Source: Thermoleptolyngbya sichuanensis A183 (GTDB lineage Bacteria > Cyanobacteriota > Cyanobacteriia > Elainellales > Elainellaceae). Taken from it: a DNA stretch of 64,000 bases. The stretch lies in assembly GCF_013177315.1 (NCBI RefSeq), contig NZ_CP053661.1, positions 5,208,001-5,272,000 on the forward strand, written 5' to 3'. The notes beneath the pieces are model-generated. The model had not been told where the DNA came from and made no database searches. It saw nothing but the letters and a program-made list of their open reading frames with translations. The position numbers were made by a program, and so were the translations under genes. Numbering within the stretch: the stretch's first letter is position 1; every line of letters begins with the position of its first letter. Positions 44,691 through 53,198 of this stretch are shown piece after piece.

Positions 44691-45033
44691 AGACGTAGCG
44701 GACGGCTGTGCCGCTGACGGCGACCATCAGCATACTGCCACCGTTGCTGATGGCGATGGTTTCGTAGTCGATATCAATGGCGATCACGGCGTTTGCACCC
44801 AAGCGCTCAGCCTGTTCCACCATTTCGCGCATAGCGGTGTCTTTGGCTTCGCGGAGCGATCGCTCGTAGGCGGCCGATCGCCCACCCACAATGTCGCGGA
44901 TGCCCGCAAAGAAGTCCTTGAAGATATTCGCGCCCAAAATGGCCTCCCCGCTGACAATGCCGAGATGATCGACAATCTGGAGGTCACCGATTTGGCTGGC
45001 CGTAGTGAGCAGGATGCCGGGTTTCGGGGCCAT
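44689..45033 (-). CDS. YbjQ/UPF0145 family protein
   Basis: Small soluble protein of 114 residues matching the YbjQ (UPF0145) family in length and blocks: [73 protein letters not shown]. Homologues form pentamers resembling heavy-metal-binding domains, but no function is established. It lies 50 bases downstream of an ABC ATPase gene on the same strand, and its 3' end touches the IS630 remnant. Confidence 0.9.
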   Translation of the reverse strand: MAPKPGILLTTASQIGDLQIVDHLGIVSGEAILGANIFKDFFAGIRDIVGGRSAAYERSLREAKDTAMREMVEQAERLGANAVIAIDIDYETIAISNGGSMLMVAVSGTAVRYV

Positions 45034-45083
45034 GAGATTTCCTCCGCGAGAAGTTTTCAGACAGATAACGGTTGCAGATCGGT

Positions 45084-45812
45084 TCAGGACGCGGGGCGCA
45101 CGCCGAGATAGAGTTCGCTGACACGAGGATTATTGAGCAGTTCGGGACCCGGTCCTTCGATGCGATCGCGCCCAGTATCCAGCACGTAACCCCGATGGGC
45201 CATTGCCAGGGCTTTGCGGGCATTTTGCTCCACCAGCATAATCGCCATGCCCATTTGGTTAATCTGCCGAATGCGCTCAAACACGTCATTCACCAGAATA
45301 GGCGAGAGCGCCGCCGACGGCTCATCCAAGATCAGCAGCTCCGGATCGAGCATCAGCGCCCGCCCCATCGCCAGCATTTGCCGTTCTCCACCCGATAGCG
45401 TTCCTGCCCGTTGTCGCCGCCGCTCAGCCAGCCTGGGGAATGCGTCAAAAATTTTCTGCTTCAGGTTTTGCACCGAGCCGGAGCGCGTGAACGCGCCCAT
45501 CTCCAGGTTTTCCTCAATCGTCAGCGACGGAAACACATTGGCGATTTGCGGCACGTAGCACATGCCACGTTGCACAATCTGATCCGATTTCAGCCCAGTG
45601 ATGTCTTCGTTGCGAAAGTGAATCCGACCGCTATGGGGCGTTAGCAGCCCAAAGATGGCCTTTGCTAGGGTCGATTTGCCTGCGCCGTTGGGGCCCACGA
45701 CCACCACGATTTCGCCAGGGTATACACGAAAATTTACGCCCTGGAGAATATCGAGATCCTGGATGTAGCCTGCATAGACCGATTCGACGGTGAGCAAGGG
45801 AGCCGTGGACAT
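45084..45812 (-). CDS. LivF/NatE-like ABC transporter ATPase
   Basis: Cytoplasmic ATPase of 242 residues from a branched-chain or neutral amino acid uptake system (the LivF type, called NatE in cyanobacteria). Walker A is [15 protein letters not shown], the signature [15 protein letters not shown], and Walker [33 protein letters not shown] and [13 protein letters not shown] are typical of LivF. The frame is open 18 codons upstream, but ATG 45812 gives the family N-terminus. None of the other subunits (NatA-D) is adjacent, as is usual for this scattered system. Confidence 0.87.
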   Translation of the reverse strand: MSTAPLLTVESVYAGYIQDLDILQGVNFRVYPGEIVVVVGPNGAGKSTLAKAIFGLLTPHSGRIHFRNEDITGLKSDQIVQRGMCYVPQIANVFPSLTIEENLEMGAFTRSGSVQNLKQKIFDAFPRLAERRRQRAGTLSGGERQMLAMGRALMLDPELLILDEPSAALSPILVNDVFERIRQINQMGMAIMLVEQNARKALAMAHRGYVLDTGRDRIEGPGPELLNNPRVSELYLGVRPAS

Positions 45813-45889
45813 GGGGCTTGTTTTTTTGTTTTCTTGGGGGTTAGCGTTTAAGACGCTGCAACGCAAACATCAAGGGAACCAGGGGAGAA

Positions 45890-46114
45890 TCAAGGAGTTT
45901 CCTGGAGATCGGGCCTTTCTTCAGGCACGATTGCCCCTTCCACGGGGCACACTTGCAGACAAATGCCGCAGTCGATGCAGGTACTAAAGTCAATCCAGTA
46001 CCATTCAGTTCCCTTGTTGTTTTTGCCGGGGCCAGGGTTGATGCAGGCAACAGGGCAGGCATCTACACAGTCAGCAACGCCTTCGCAGACGTGGGTCACA
46101 ATCGTATGCGGCAC
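45890..46114 (-). CDS. Dicluster ferredoxin (4Fe-4S family)
   Basis: Electron carrier of 74 residues with eight cysteines. The C-terminal site has canonical spacing C46-x2-C-x2-C-x3-C56-P (STCIDCGICLQVCPVEG). The N-terminal site is unusual: C10-x5-C16-x3-C20-P-x2-C24 (VCEGVADCVDACPVACI), between the 2[4Fe-4S] pattern and that of 7Fe ferredoxins such as FdxA. The rest (GTEWYWIDF, PEERPDLQETP) is as in a common cyanobacterial ferredoxin. It is not PsaC: the length, spacing and C-terminus differ. Redox partner unknown. It reads alone on the minus strand, with a miniature element 192 bases upstream. Confidence 0.88.
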   Translation of the reverse strand: MPHTIVTHVCEGVADCVDACPVACINPGPGKNNKGTEWYWIDFSTCIDCGICLQVCPVEGAIVPEERPDLQETP

Positions 46115-46305
46115 AGTGTTCTCCTCTCAGACAGATCGCAGGCAGGTGGGCTTGAGGCTAGCATTTAGGTCTAACTGAGTGGCCCAATAGAATTACAATC
46201 TCGCCTTTATGATCTCGCTTTGGCTGATTCAGGGAATTCATCCCAGGTCATGAAAGCCAGATCTGGCAAGACTTTACAGCACCATTGTACAGGTTATTTC
46301 TCAGG

Positions 46306-46397
46306 CAGGACTTACGCACTTGCGATCAGCTTTGTGGGTTTTGGACACTTTCTCACGGGTTGCGCCCGCGAGAAAGTGTCCAACTGCGTAAGGCCTA
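46306..46397 (+). repeat. 92-bp miniature element, copy 3
   Basis: Ends CAGGACTTACGCA and, in reverse complement, TAGGCCTTACGCA. The hairpin arms carry paired changes relative to the other copies (GGACACTTTCTC with GAGAAAGTGTCC), so base pairing is kept. Flanked by identical 5-bp direct repeats TCAGG at 46301-46305 and 46398-46402. It lies between the ferredoxin and hisZ genes, 11 bases from the hisZ stop. Confidence 0.9.
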
Positions 46398-46408
46398 TCA
46401 GGTTGTTT

Positions 46409-47653
46409 TTAGGGCGATCGCCCCAATAGCGGCTCAACCTCTGGCGTGCCGTCGGCGGCGATCCAGGCGATTTGCCCAATGCGGCGATCGCGGGCATAGT
46501 GGCGGGTTGCCTCCAGGCTGTCGCGGGGCATCAGGTCTACCTCCACGCGCACCAGATGGGTCGAGTCGCGGATCATCTGGGCATAGGCAAAGGCAGCGGC
46601 GATCGCCTCTGGAGTTTTGGGCACAACGAGCCAATCGCTGGGCGGCGTTTGGGCGGGCAGTTGCCCAGTGGGCAATAGGACTTGATGCAGGTCTTCGATG
46701 TTGAAGGTGAAGCCAATACCCGGGCAGGTCTGCTGCTGGGGATGATAAAGCGACAACAGTTGGTCATAGCGGCCGCCCTGCCCCAGCACCCGCTGGCCGC
46801 TGTCGCCGCTGCTGACGACTTCAAACACGATGCCCGTGTAATAGTCAAAGGTCTGCACCAGGCTGAGGTCTAGCACCAGATTGGGGGGCGAGCGGTGTTC
46901 GCGGCTAAAGCTGTCGTGCAGCAGTTCCAGCAAGGACTTGAGCGCGTTCACGGTATCGCGCTGCTGGTTGTCCAGATCCAGCGCAGACACCCGCTGAATC
47001 ACGTCCGCAGGCCGGCCCCGCAGATCTAGCAGCAGCAGCGCCCGCTCCCGCAGGTCTGGGCTGAGGGGTAGAGACTCCAGTTGGAGTCGGTCGAGATAGG
47101 CGATCGCCCGTCGCACCGATTCTCGCACGGAGTCTGGAAACACCGAAAGGAGCGATCGCGTCAGCCCCGCCTCGCCCAGGATCAGGTGCCAGTCTGTCAG
47201 TCCCAAATTGGCAACGCAGTCACTCAGCAGCAGCAGCACCTCAGCATCCGCTGCGCTACCGCCTGCCCCCAGCAGTTCCACACCTGCCTGATAGAACTCG
47301 TGCTGGCTGCCCATGCCGCTGCGGGGCGATCGCCGAAAGACATTGGCATTGTAGTAGAGCCGCTGCGGATAGGTCATTCCGGCTAGGCGCGTGGCCGCAG
47401 CACGGGCAATGGAGGCCGTTAACTCTGGGCGCAGTCCCAGTTCTTCCTCGTCGCGATCCTGCACCAAAATCACGGTCGAACGCTGCACCGCGCCGCCTGC
47501 CATCAGCGTGTCGATTCGTTCCAGGGTCGAGGTAATGATGCGATGATAGCCCCAGCGGTGAAACACCTGCTGCACCCGATCCTCAATCCAGCGCTTCTGA
47601 GCCACGTCCAGCGGAAACAGATCCCTGGCTCCTGTGGGGGGTTGGTACACCAT
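46409..47653 (-). CDS. hisZ: ATP phosphoribosyltransferase regulatory subunit
   Basis: HisZ, a catalytically silent histidyl-tRNA-synthetase homologue of 414 residues that forms a complex with short-form HisG and confers histidine feedback control on the first step of histidine synthesis. HisRS-like motifs are seen (PPTGARDLFPLD; LRPELTASIARAAA; GSQHEFYQAGVELLG; QGGRYDQLLSLY, GIGFTFNIEDL), without an anticodon-binding domain of full HisRS. Length is right for HisZ. hisG is not in the window. The stop codon is 11 bases from miniature element copy 3. Confidence 0.9.
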   Translation of the reverse strand: MVYQPPTGARDLFPLDVAQKRWIEDRVQQVFHRWGYHRIITSTLERIDTLMAGGAVQRSTVILVQDRDEEELGLRPELTASIARAAATRLAGMTYPQRLYYNANVFRRSPRSGMGSQHEFYQAGVELLGAGGSAADAEVLLLLSDCVANLGLTDWHLILGEAGLTRSLLSVFPDSVRESVRRAIAYLDRLQLESLPLSPDLRERALLLLDLRGRPADVIQRVSALDLDNQQRDTVNALKSLLELLHDSFSREHRSPPNLVLDLSLVQTFDYYTGIVFEVVSSGDSGQRVLGQGGRYDQLLSLYHPQQQTCPGIGFTFNIEDLHQVLLPTGQLPAQTPPSDWLVVPKTPEAIAAAFAYAQMIRDSTHLVRVEVDLMPRDSLEATRHYARDRRIGQIAWIAADGTPEVEPLLGRSP

Positions 47654-47713
47654 CGATGAATTTGTAATGAGTGGGTGATCGGCGGAACATCTGGGTCAAA
47701 TCCCGGTTGCCGC

Positions 47714-48751
47714 CTATTTCTTCTTACCACCAAACAGACCAAACAACCCGCCGCCCGACTCAGGCTTGCCCTTGGGAGCAGGCTTGCCCTTGGGCGCAGG
47801 CTTGCCCGGCGTGGGCTTGGCGGCTTTGGCATCGGCTTTTGCAGCTTGGGCGTTCGCAGCGGCAAACGCAGGGTCCACTCGGCGCAACCCCTCCTCCGCT
47901 GCGGCATCTTTTGGATTTAGCTCCAGCGCCTTGCGGAAATGAATCTTGGCCATCGTGGGCTGGTTTGCCCGCAGATACACTGCCCCCAGTCGGCTGTGAA
48001 TGCTGCCGTTCTTCGGGGCAATCTGGAGCGCATCCCGCAACTCTTTGACCGCGCTGGGATAATCTTGCTTGGTTTCAAACTCCTCCGCCCGTCGCAAATA
48101 GGAGGCCAAGACCGATTCCCGACTGGGCGGCGCTTTGGCGGCGGGAGGTGTCGGGGTCGGACGAGCGCCCGTAGCGGGGGTAGAGCTGGCTGCGGGGGTG
48201 GGGCTGGCTGCGGGGGTGCTGGCTGCCGCAGATTTTGCTGGACTGGTGGCGGGCGTGGGGAACTCGCCCTTGCCTGCCTTCCGCATTAAATACACCAGAT
48301 TTAGCTCACTAATCTGCCCAGTGATCTCTTCAGTTTTATCCAGATGGGCGTATTGCTCGTCGGCCAGCCGCTTGATTGCCTGACGATAGGCACTGTCTAA
48401 TTCACCGTAGGCGCTGGCCAGGCTGCGGGCCGCGTCACTTTGCAGCAAGATCGTTTCCTGCTGGTTCAGCGCCTGCTGCCCCTTCAGCTTCAGCACCACC
48501 AAATGCTCGTTGAACTTCTTTTCTTTTGAAAGCTCTTCGTAGGCTGGATTCACCAGCTTGGACAAAAACTCTGCCGCTCGTTTGCGATCCTCCTCTGACT
48601 CGCGACCTGAGCTATCTGGGTGGAGGCGCTGCGCCAGCCGCAGGTACTTTTTGCGAATGTCTTTTGGGTCAGCATCCACAGGTACACCCAGCACCGCGTG
48701 GTAATCTGAGCAACCCAAGCCAAACAAGCCCGATTCGAGGTTAAACGACAT
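47714..48751 (-). CDS. J-domain protein with TPR-like repeats
   Basis: Encodes 345 residues: an N-terminal J domain (about 15-75, DYHAVLGVPVDADPKDIRKK with HPD at 44-46), a helical linker, a Pro/Ala/Thr-rich region (about 175-210), two to three TPR-like helices (about 215-290, SAVKELRDALQIAPKNGSIH and KIHFRKALELNPKDAAAEEG) and a Lys/Pro/Gly tail with repeats of PKGKPAPKGKP ending FGLFGGKKK. The J domain should stimulate an Hsp70 (DnaK); the TPRs suggest a client or partner platform. No membrane segment. It is the sort of J-protein common in cyanobacteria, with no assigned client. The DNA repeats at 48160-48230 and 47760-47810 encode the low-complexity parts. Confidence 0.85.
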   Translation of the reverse strand: MSFNLESGLFGLGCSDYHAVLGVPVDADPKDIRKKYLRLAQRLHPDSSGRESEEDRKRAAEFLSKLVNPAYEELSKEKKFNEHLVVLKLKGQQALNQQETILLQSDAARSLASAYGELDSAYRQAIKRLADEQYAHLDKTEEITGQISELNLVYLMRKAGKGEFPTPATSPAKSAAASTPAASPTPAASSTPATGARPTPTPPAAKAPPSRESVLASYLRRAEEFETKQDYPSAVKELRDALQIAPKNGSIHSRLGAVYLRANQPTMAKIHFRKALELNPKDAAAEEGLRRVDPAFAAANAQAAKADAKAAKPTPGKPAPKGKPAPKGKPESGGGLFGLFGGKKK

Positions 48752-48865
48752 CAGCGCTTCTCAACTCATTCCCTAGCCAAAGTTCCCTCTAGTGTAGCTG
48801 CATTGCTCTCCAGGTGGGTCATGGTTTACCAGATGTTTGCAAGGAAATTGTTTGCAAGAAAACGG

Positions 48866-49693
48866 CTAAGCCTGCCAGGTGGCCGGGTCAAATTCTGGTA
48901 GGGGGCGAACGGTTTGCAAGGCCTGACTGAGGGCCGTGTGAACCCGTCCGTTGGTCGCCAGGATTCGCCCGCTGGCAAAGTCGAAAGGGCCACCGTCGTA
49001 GGCGGTCACCCGTCCGCCCGCTTCTTCCACTAGCACGATGCCCGCTGCCAAATCCCACGGACTCAGCCCCCGCTCCCAGTAGCCATCCAGTCGTCCGCAG
49101 GCGACATAGGCCAGATCGACCGAGGCAGAACCGCCCCGACGCACGCCCTGGGTGAGATGGGTCAGTTGGCAAAACTCGGCGTAGTTGGTGTCGATGGTTT
49201 CGCGGCGATCGTAGGCAAAGCCTGTGACCAGGAGGCTTTTTGACAGTTCCGCTGTGTGGGAAACGCGAATGGGCTGGCGATCGCGCGTTGCCCCCAGTCC
49301 TTTCGCCGCCCGAAACAGTTCGTTAAAGAAAGGGCAATAGACCACGCCGACCTGCGGCTGTCCCTGGATCAGTAGCCCAATGGAGACTGAATACATGGGG
49401 TATTGATGGGCATAGTTGGTCGTGCCGTCCAGCGGGTCGATCGCCCAGAGAAACTCGCTTTCGCTCAGGCCGACGTTTCCCGACTCTTCCGCCAGAATGC
49501 CGTGATTCGGAAAATGCCGCGTCAAAATCTCCAGCACCACCGCCTCCGAAGCCTTGTCTGCCTCGGTCAACAGGTCGCCGGGTCGCCCCTTTTCCTGCAC
49601 CGAATCCAGCTTGCCCCAGTAGCTTTGGAGGACGGCTCCGGCTGCGAGGGCGGCTTCGGTGGCGATGTCGAGAAACAGTTGGAGGTCAGGCAT
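48866..49693 (-). CDS. suhB: Inositol monophosphatase family protein
   Basis: Mg-dependent phosphatase of 275 residues in the SuhB/inositol-1-phosphatase family. The metal-site motifs are all present: ILAEESGNVG, IDPLDGTTNYAHQYP, and the closing WDLAAGIVLVEEAGG. Substrate may be inositol-1-phosphate, histidinol phosphate or fructose-1,6-bisphosphate-like; the first is favoured by overall similarity. Upstream lies a 9-bp 'agccgaaag'-type repeat tract (49745-49800). Start ATG at 49693. Confidence 0.9.
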   Translation of the reverse strand: MPDLQLFLDIATEAALAAGAVLQSYWGKLDSVQEKGRPGDLLTEADKASEAVVLEILTRHFPNHGILAEESGNVGLSESEFLWAIDPLDGTTNYAHQYPMYSVSIGLLIQGQPQVGVVYCPFFNELFRAAKGLGATRDRQPIRVSHTAELSKSLLVTGFAYDRRETIDTNYAEFCQLTHLTQGVRRGGSASVDLAYVACGRLDGYWERGLSPWDLAAGIVLVEEAGGRVTAYDGGPFDFASGRILATNGRVHTALSQALQTVRPLPEFDPATWQA

Positions 49694-49744
49694 GTTGGAG
49701 ATTAGGAATTGAAAGGGCAGGGGGTCAGCGCTGGCTTCAAAACT

Positions 49745-49800
49745 AGCCGAAAGCGCCGAACCGAAAGAGCCGAACCGAAAGAGCCGAAAGAGCCGAAAGC
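49745..49800. repeat. Short tandem repeats upstream of suhB
   Basis: Five or six degenerate copies of a 9-bp unit agccgaaag and variants (gccgaaccg) lie in tandem 50-110 bases upstream of the suhB start. Confidence 0.75.
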
Positions 49801-49861
49801 ACGAATGTTTCGAGTTTTTCGAGGGTGTCAGGCTAGCACAGCAGGCGTTGCAAGCCAGACC

Positions 49862-50230
49862 CTAGTCCTCCTCTAGCGGCAGGGCGCGGCGGACGCGACC
49901 TTTGCCAAAGTAGCGACCGAACTGGAGTTCATAGACCTCATCTTCATCCTGGGTTTCCACTTCCAGATCGGTGAGGGGATAGCTGACGCAGAGGAGCGCG
50001 TAGCCCTGGGCGCGGAGTTCGGGCGACAGGCCCATTGCTTCGGGCTGGTAGATATCGCCCGATCGCACGCGGACGGCGCAGGTGGTGCAGGCTCCGTTGC
50101 GGCAGGCAAAGGGCAGACGTACGCCTTGCTGTTCGGCGGTGTGCAGGATGTAGCGATCTTCAGGCACTTCGACGGTGTGCTGGGTGCCAGTCTGGCGATC
50201 GCAGATGTGAACCGTATGGGAACGAGGCAT
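49862..50230 (-). CDS. Plant-type 2Fe-2S ferredoxin
   Basis: Electron carrier of 122 residues with the [2Fe-2S] ligands C43-x4-C48-x2-C51 and C81 (FACRNGACTTCAVRV; LLCVSYP). It is longer than photosynthetic PetF (about 97 residues) because of an acidic C-terminal extension (ETQDEDEVYELQFGRYFGKG). That marks the divergent group of low-abundance ferredoxins in cyanobacteria. The frame is open far upstream (50464), but ATG 50230 gives the normal start; no strong Shine-Dalgarno is seen. Partner enzyme unknown. Confidence 0.9.
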   Translation of the reverse strand: MPRSHTVHICDRQTGTQHTVEVPEDRYILHTAEQQGVRLPFACRNGACTTCAVRVRSGDIYQPEAMGLSPELRAQGYALLCVSYPLTDLEVETQDEDEVYELQFGRYFGKGRVRRALPLEED

Positions 50231-50487
50231 ATTGGGTGATGGAAGTAGGACGCGACTGCCTTGGAGATCATACGGCGATCGCCCCCTCCTTGCCAAAGAT
50301 TCGGGTAGGGATTGGGTCGCAGGAATCAGGCAGTTCGTCGGGTTAGAATCATGTTTCGGGATTAACTGGTGCCAAGGTCTGGTAATATAGAGATTCTGTG
50401 GATGAATTCTCCATTCATCACTGGCGGCCGTTGGGCTGAAAATTATGTTGAGACTTGGCAGCAAGTAAGCCGAATCAGCAAGCGTAT

Positions 50488-50574
50488 GGAGAGATGGCCG
50501 AGTGGTTGAAGGCGCAGCACTGGAAATGCTGTTTAGGGGTAACTCTAACGAGGGTTCGAATCCCTCTCTCTCCG
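50488..50574 (+). tRNA. tRNA-Ser (anticodon GGA)
   Basis: An 87-base type II tRNA with a long variable arm. The acceptor stem GGAGAGA pairs with TCTCTCC. The anticodon arm CAGCA/TGCTG holds the loop CTGGAAA, giving anticodon GGA for UCC/UCU. The T arm is GAGGG-TTCGAAT-CCCTC. The discriminator base is G, and CCA is not encoded. Confidence 0.95.
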
Positions 50575-50604
50575 TTCTCCGTGGTTGAATCCGAATTACT
50601 CGGC

Positions 50605-50750
50605 CTCAGAGCTAATTTATGAAGCAAATCTTAAGAAGCCTGAAACTCTTGGCATGTGTGGCTTTGAGGTCATGCTTGCCCAGGAAAAGCGGTTTCTCGG
50701 AAATCCTTGATTAACAAGGCTTTCAGGCTCCTTTACAAATTAGCTCTCAG
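50605..50750. repeat. 146-bp palindromic element downstream of tRNA-Ser
   Basis: Fourteen-base inverted ends (CTCAGAGCTAATTT at 50605-50618 and AAATTAGCTCTCAG at 50737-50750, one mismatch) enclose a second, inner inverted pair AGCCTGAAA/TTTCAGGCT (50637-50645 and 50721-50729). No coding capacity, no flanking direct repeat, and only one copy in the window. Its form is that of a miniature element or a large intergenic hairpin. Confidence 0.5.
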
Positions 50751-50805
50751 TCCTTAATTCTTTGGCTATTTGGGCTTCTGGCATCTGGCTTCCTGCCGCT
50801 GAGCG

Positions 50806-52947
50806 CTACTTCGCAGCGGAGGTGGTTTTATTCTGCATCCGCATCCGCTCGAAGCTGAGGCCCAGCACGCCCAGCGTCACGACCACAATGCCAATCCACT
50901 GCACAGGCTGAAGCTGGGTGCGTTCGCTCGGCGTAATCAGATAGGCCAGCAGCGCCGTCACCACCGGGCCGCTGGCAGAAATAATCGAGGCGCGGGCGGC
51001 CCCCAGCAGGCGCACACCCAGGTTATTGAGCAGATACCCCAGCAGCGTGAGCGTGCCCAGCACCAGCCCGCCCAGCAGCAGCCCCATCAGATGATCCGGC
51101 GGCTCCTCAACGCCCATCATCAGCAGCATGATATTCGCCAGCACAAAGATCGTGAAGAACTGCACGACACTGACGGGCACTGGATGGAGCTTTTTGCCAA
51201 AGCTGATCTGCATCGTAATCAGGTACAGCGCGAAAAAGATGCCCGACAAAATGGCAAAGAAAATGCCATTGGTGGACACGTTGGTAGCCTGCATCAACCG
51301 AGGCAGCGCCGTCAGCACGACCCCCGACAAAATCCCAAACAACACCACCCACCGCAGCGGCGTGGGGCGATCGCGGAATAGCAGCCACGCCAGCGGCACT
51401 AGGATCAGCGGATACATGAACAAAATCGTCACGGCGACCCCTGGCCCCGTCGCGGCGATCGCAATGTAGATAAACACCTGCGAGAGAAACAGACAGGCTC
51501 CGCTACCCACAACATAGCCTTGCAGAGCGCGATCGCGGCTCAGGGCAAAGCTGCGAATATCGCGCCAGGCGTTGGGATAGAGCCAGCGGGCGATCGCCAC
51601 CATCACAGGCACCACCACCACCATCCGCAGCCACAACACCAGCAGCGAGTCGTTGAAGCTGTCCAGCGTGATCGAGCGCGGCAGGCTAAATAGCCCAAAA
51701 ATACTAGTCTGTCCGCCGATGATGCCCACCACCACGTTGTGTAGAGACAGGGCAAGCGTTGAGAGCAAAATTAGCACCAGCCCCACCTGCGGCTGTGCCA
51801 GATTGGGCAGTCCGCCTGCGGGAGAACCAGACGCGGGCGATTCGCGTAGCGATCCCTTTGAAAATCGCCCAGCAGCTCGTCCAGAAAGTCGTCGGGGCGC
51901 TCTGCCCTGTTGCCAGACCCAGTAGGACAGCCCCGCCGCCAGCGTCAACAGCAGCAGCGGCATGGTTCCCACCGACAGTCCCGTGCCGCCGCCCAGCAGC
52001 GCCGCAATCAGCTTGCCCAGCATGGCCACACCCGCCAAAATCAGCAGCCCTGCCAGCACAATCCCTGCCAGCGTCGAGACGCTAAAGGAACTTGACGAAA
52101 CGGTAACCGTTGGCGTGGGCCGGGGAGTCGGCGCAGTCGGGGGAGAACCGTTATCAAGCGATACAGGATCAGGCGATACATTCAGCGGCGCTGGCGGCTC
52201 GAACCCTCGCCTAGCATAACCATTCGGAGCAGACTCGCCACCCGTAGCCGTCGAGCCGCTGGGGGATGGAGCGGGTGGACTGAACAGGCTCGGTTCTGGC
52301 AAGCCTGGGCGGGCAGGCGGCGCAACGGGTTCCGACGTGAGCGTGGAATAGGCAGCAGGCTGGCTCGGCGAAACGGTTCCCACGGCTTGAAGCTGCTGAT
52401 TCAGGCGGCTGACTAGGGCCTCAAGCAGCGCCTCGCCTTGCTGCTCCAGGGTTTGCATCCGGTCGATTTGCTGCAACAGCCCGCTGTGATAGACATTTAA
52501 GTCGCTTTGCAGTGAGGCTAGCGTTTGGCTCAGCGTCGCGTCGAGCAGGGACAAGGCCTGCTGCGAGTTAGCAGATTGGGCAGCAGGCGGCAAGTTGGGG
52601 GCGGCCGCCTCGCCCGGAAGCTGGCTAAGCCGTTGAGCCAGCAGGTTATAGAGATAGCCCGCCATTGTTTGGGCAAGCTGCTTGGCCCAGAGTTTTTGCT
52701 GAGCGATCTGCTGCTGGGTCAAGAAAATCTGGTGCTGGCTTTGCAGGGTTTGCTGCTGGCTTTGCAGCTTTTCAATTTCGTTTTGCAGGCGCGATCGCTC
52801 TGCCTGGAGACGCGAAATATCCTGACTCAGGCTAGACACCACATCCTGCTGGAGCGATCGCAAATCCTGCGTCACGTCCTGCAAAATCTGTTCCACCCCT
52901 TTGGAATGAGGCGTTCCGTTTCCAGGGTTGGTCTCGGTGTTTGACAT
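50806..52947 (-). CDS. EamA/DMT-family transporter with long coiled-coil N-terminus
   Basis: Inner-membrane protein of 713 residues (726 if the ATG at 52986 is used). Residues 1-140 are strongly coiled-coil (Gln/Leu-rich, for example ISRLQAERSRLQNEIEKLQS). Residues 140-285 are Pro/Ser-rich. A pair of hydrophobic segments (about 285-345) comes next, and the last 330 residues form ten membrane segments of the EamA drug/metabolite type (PGVAVTILFMYPLILVPLAW; GAARASIISASGPVVTALLA). Ordinary EamA proteins are about 300 residues, so more than half of this protein is extra. Substrate unknown. The acidic or Gln-rich start suggests self-assembly or a partner. Confidence 0.82.
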   Translation of the reverse strand: MSNTETNPGNGTPHSKGVEQILQDVTQDLRSLQQDVVSSLSQDISRLQAERSRLQNEIEKLQSQQQTLQSQHQIFLTQQQIAQQKLWAKQLAQTMAGYLYNLLAQRLSQLPGEAAAPNLPPAAQSANSQQALSLLDATLSQTLASLQSDLNVYHSGLLQQIDRMQTLEQQGEALLEALVSRLNQQLQAVGTVSPSQPAAYSTLTSEPVAPPARPGLPEPSLFSPPAPSPSGSTATGGESAPNGYARRGFEPPAPLNVSPDPVSLDNGSPPTAPTPRPTPTVTVSSSSFSVSTLAGIVLAGLLILAGVAMLGKLIAALLGGGTGLSVGTMPLLLLTLAAGLSYWVWQQGRAPRRLSGRAAGRFSKGSLRESPASGSPAGGLPNLAQPQVGLVLILLSTLALSLHNVVVGIIGGQTSIFGLFSLPRSITLDSFNDSLLVLWLRMVVVVPVMVAIARWLYPNAWRDIRSFALSRDRALQGYVVGSGACLFLSQVFIYIAIAATGPGVAVTILFMYPLILVPLAWLLFRDRPTPLRWVVLFGILSGVVLTALPRLMQATNVSTNGIFFAILSGIFFALYLITMQISFGKKLHPVPVSVVQFFTIFVLANIMLLMMGVEEPPDHLMGLLLGGLVLGTLTLLGYLLNNLGVRLLGAARASIISASGPVVTALLAYLITPSERTQLQPVQWIGIVVVTLGVLGLSFERMRMQNKTTSAAK

Positions 52948-53198
52948 TTCGCTGCCCTGATCAGGCTGATGTTCCAATTCCCCCATCGGTTTGCGACCCC
53001 AGGCTTGGTAAGATGGCGGCTACGATGCACTGCCCTGCTCTCAGAGGTTAGCCCAAATTTTACGAAAGTGCTGTAAAAAGGGGCGATCGCTCTGGAGAAA
53101 TGCGTATGAATTCGGCCTGATTGAGTGTACCCGCAGCAGGGCGATCGCGCACCAAAATCTGAGAAAATCATCCCCTGACCCCAAATTTCCAATCCCCC

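Noticed and set aside
45890-46114. PsaC (photosystem I iron-sulfur subunit)
   Set aside because: Two-cluster ferredoxin of similar size, but 74 residues instead of about 81, different Cys spacing in the first cluster and no PsaC C-terminus.
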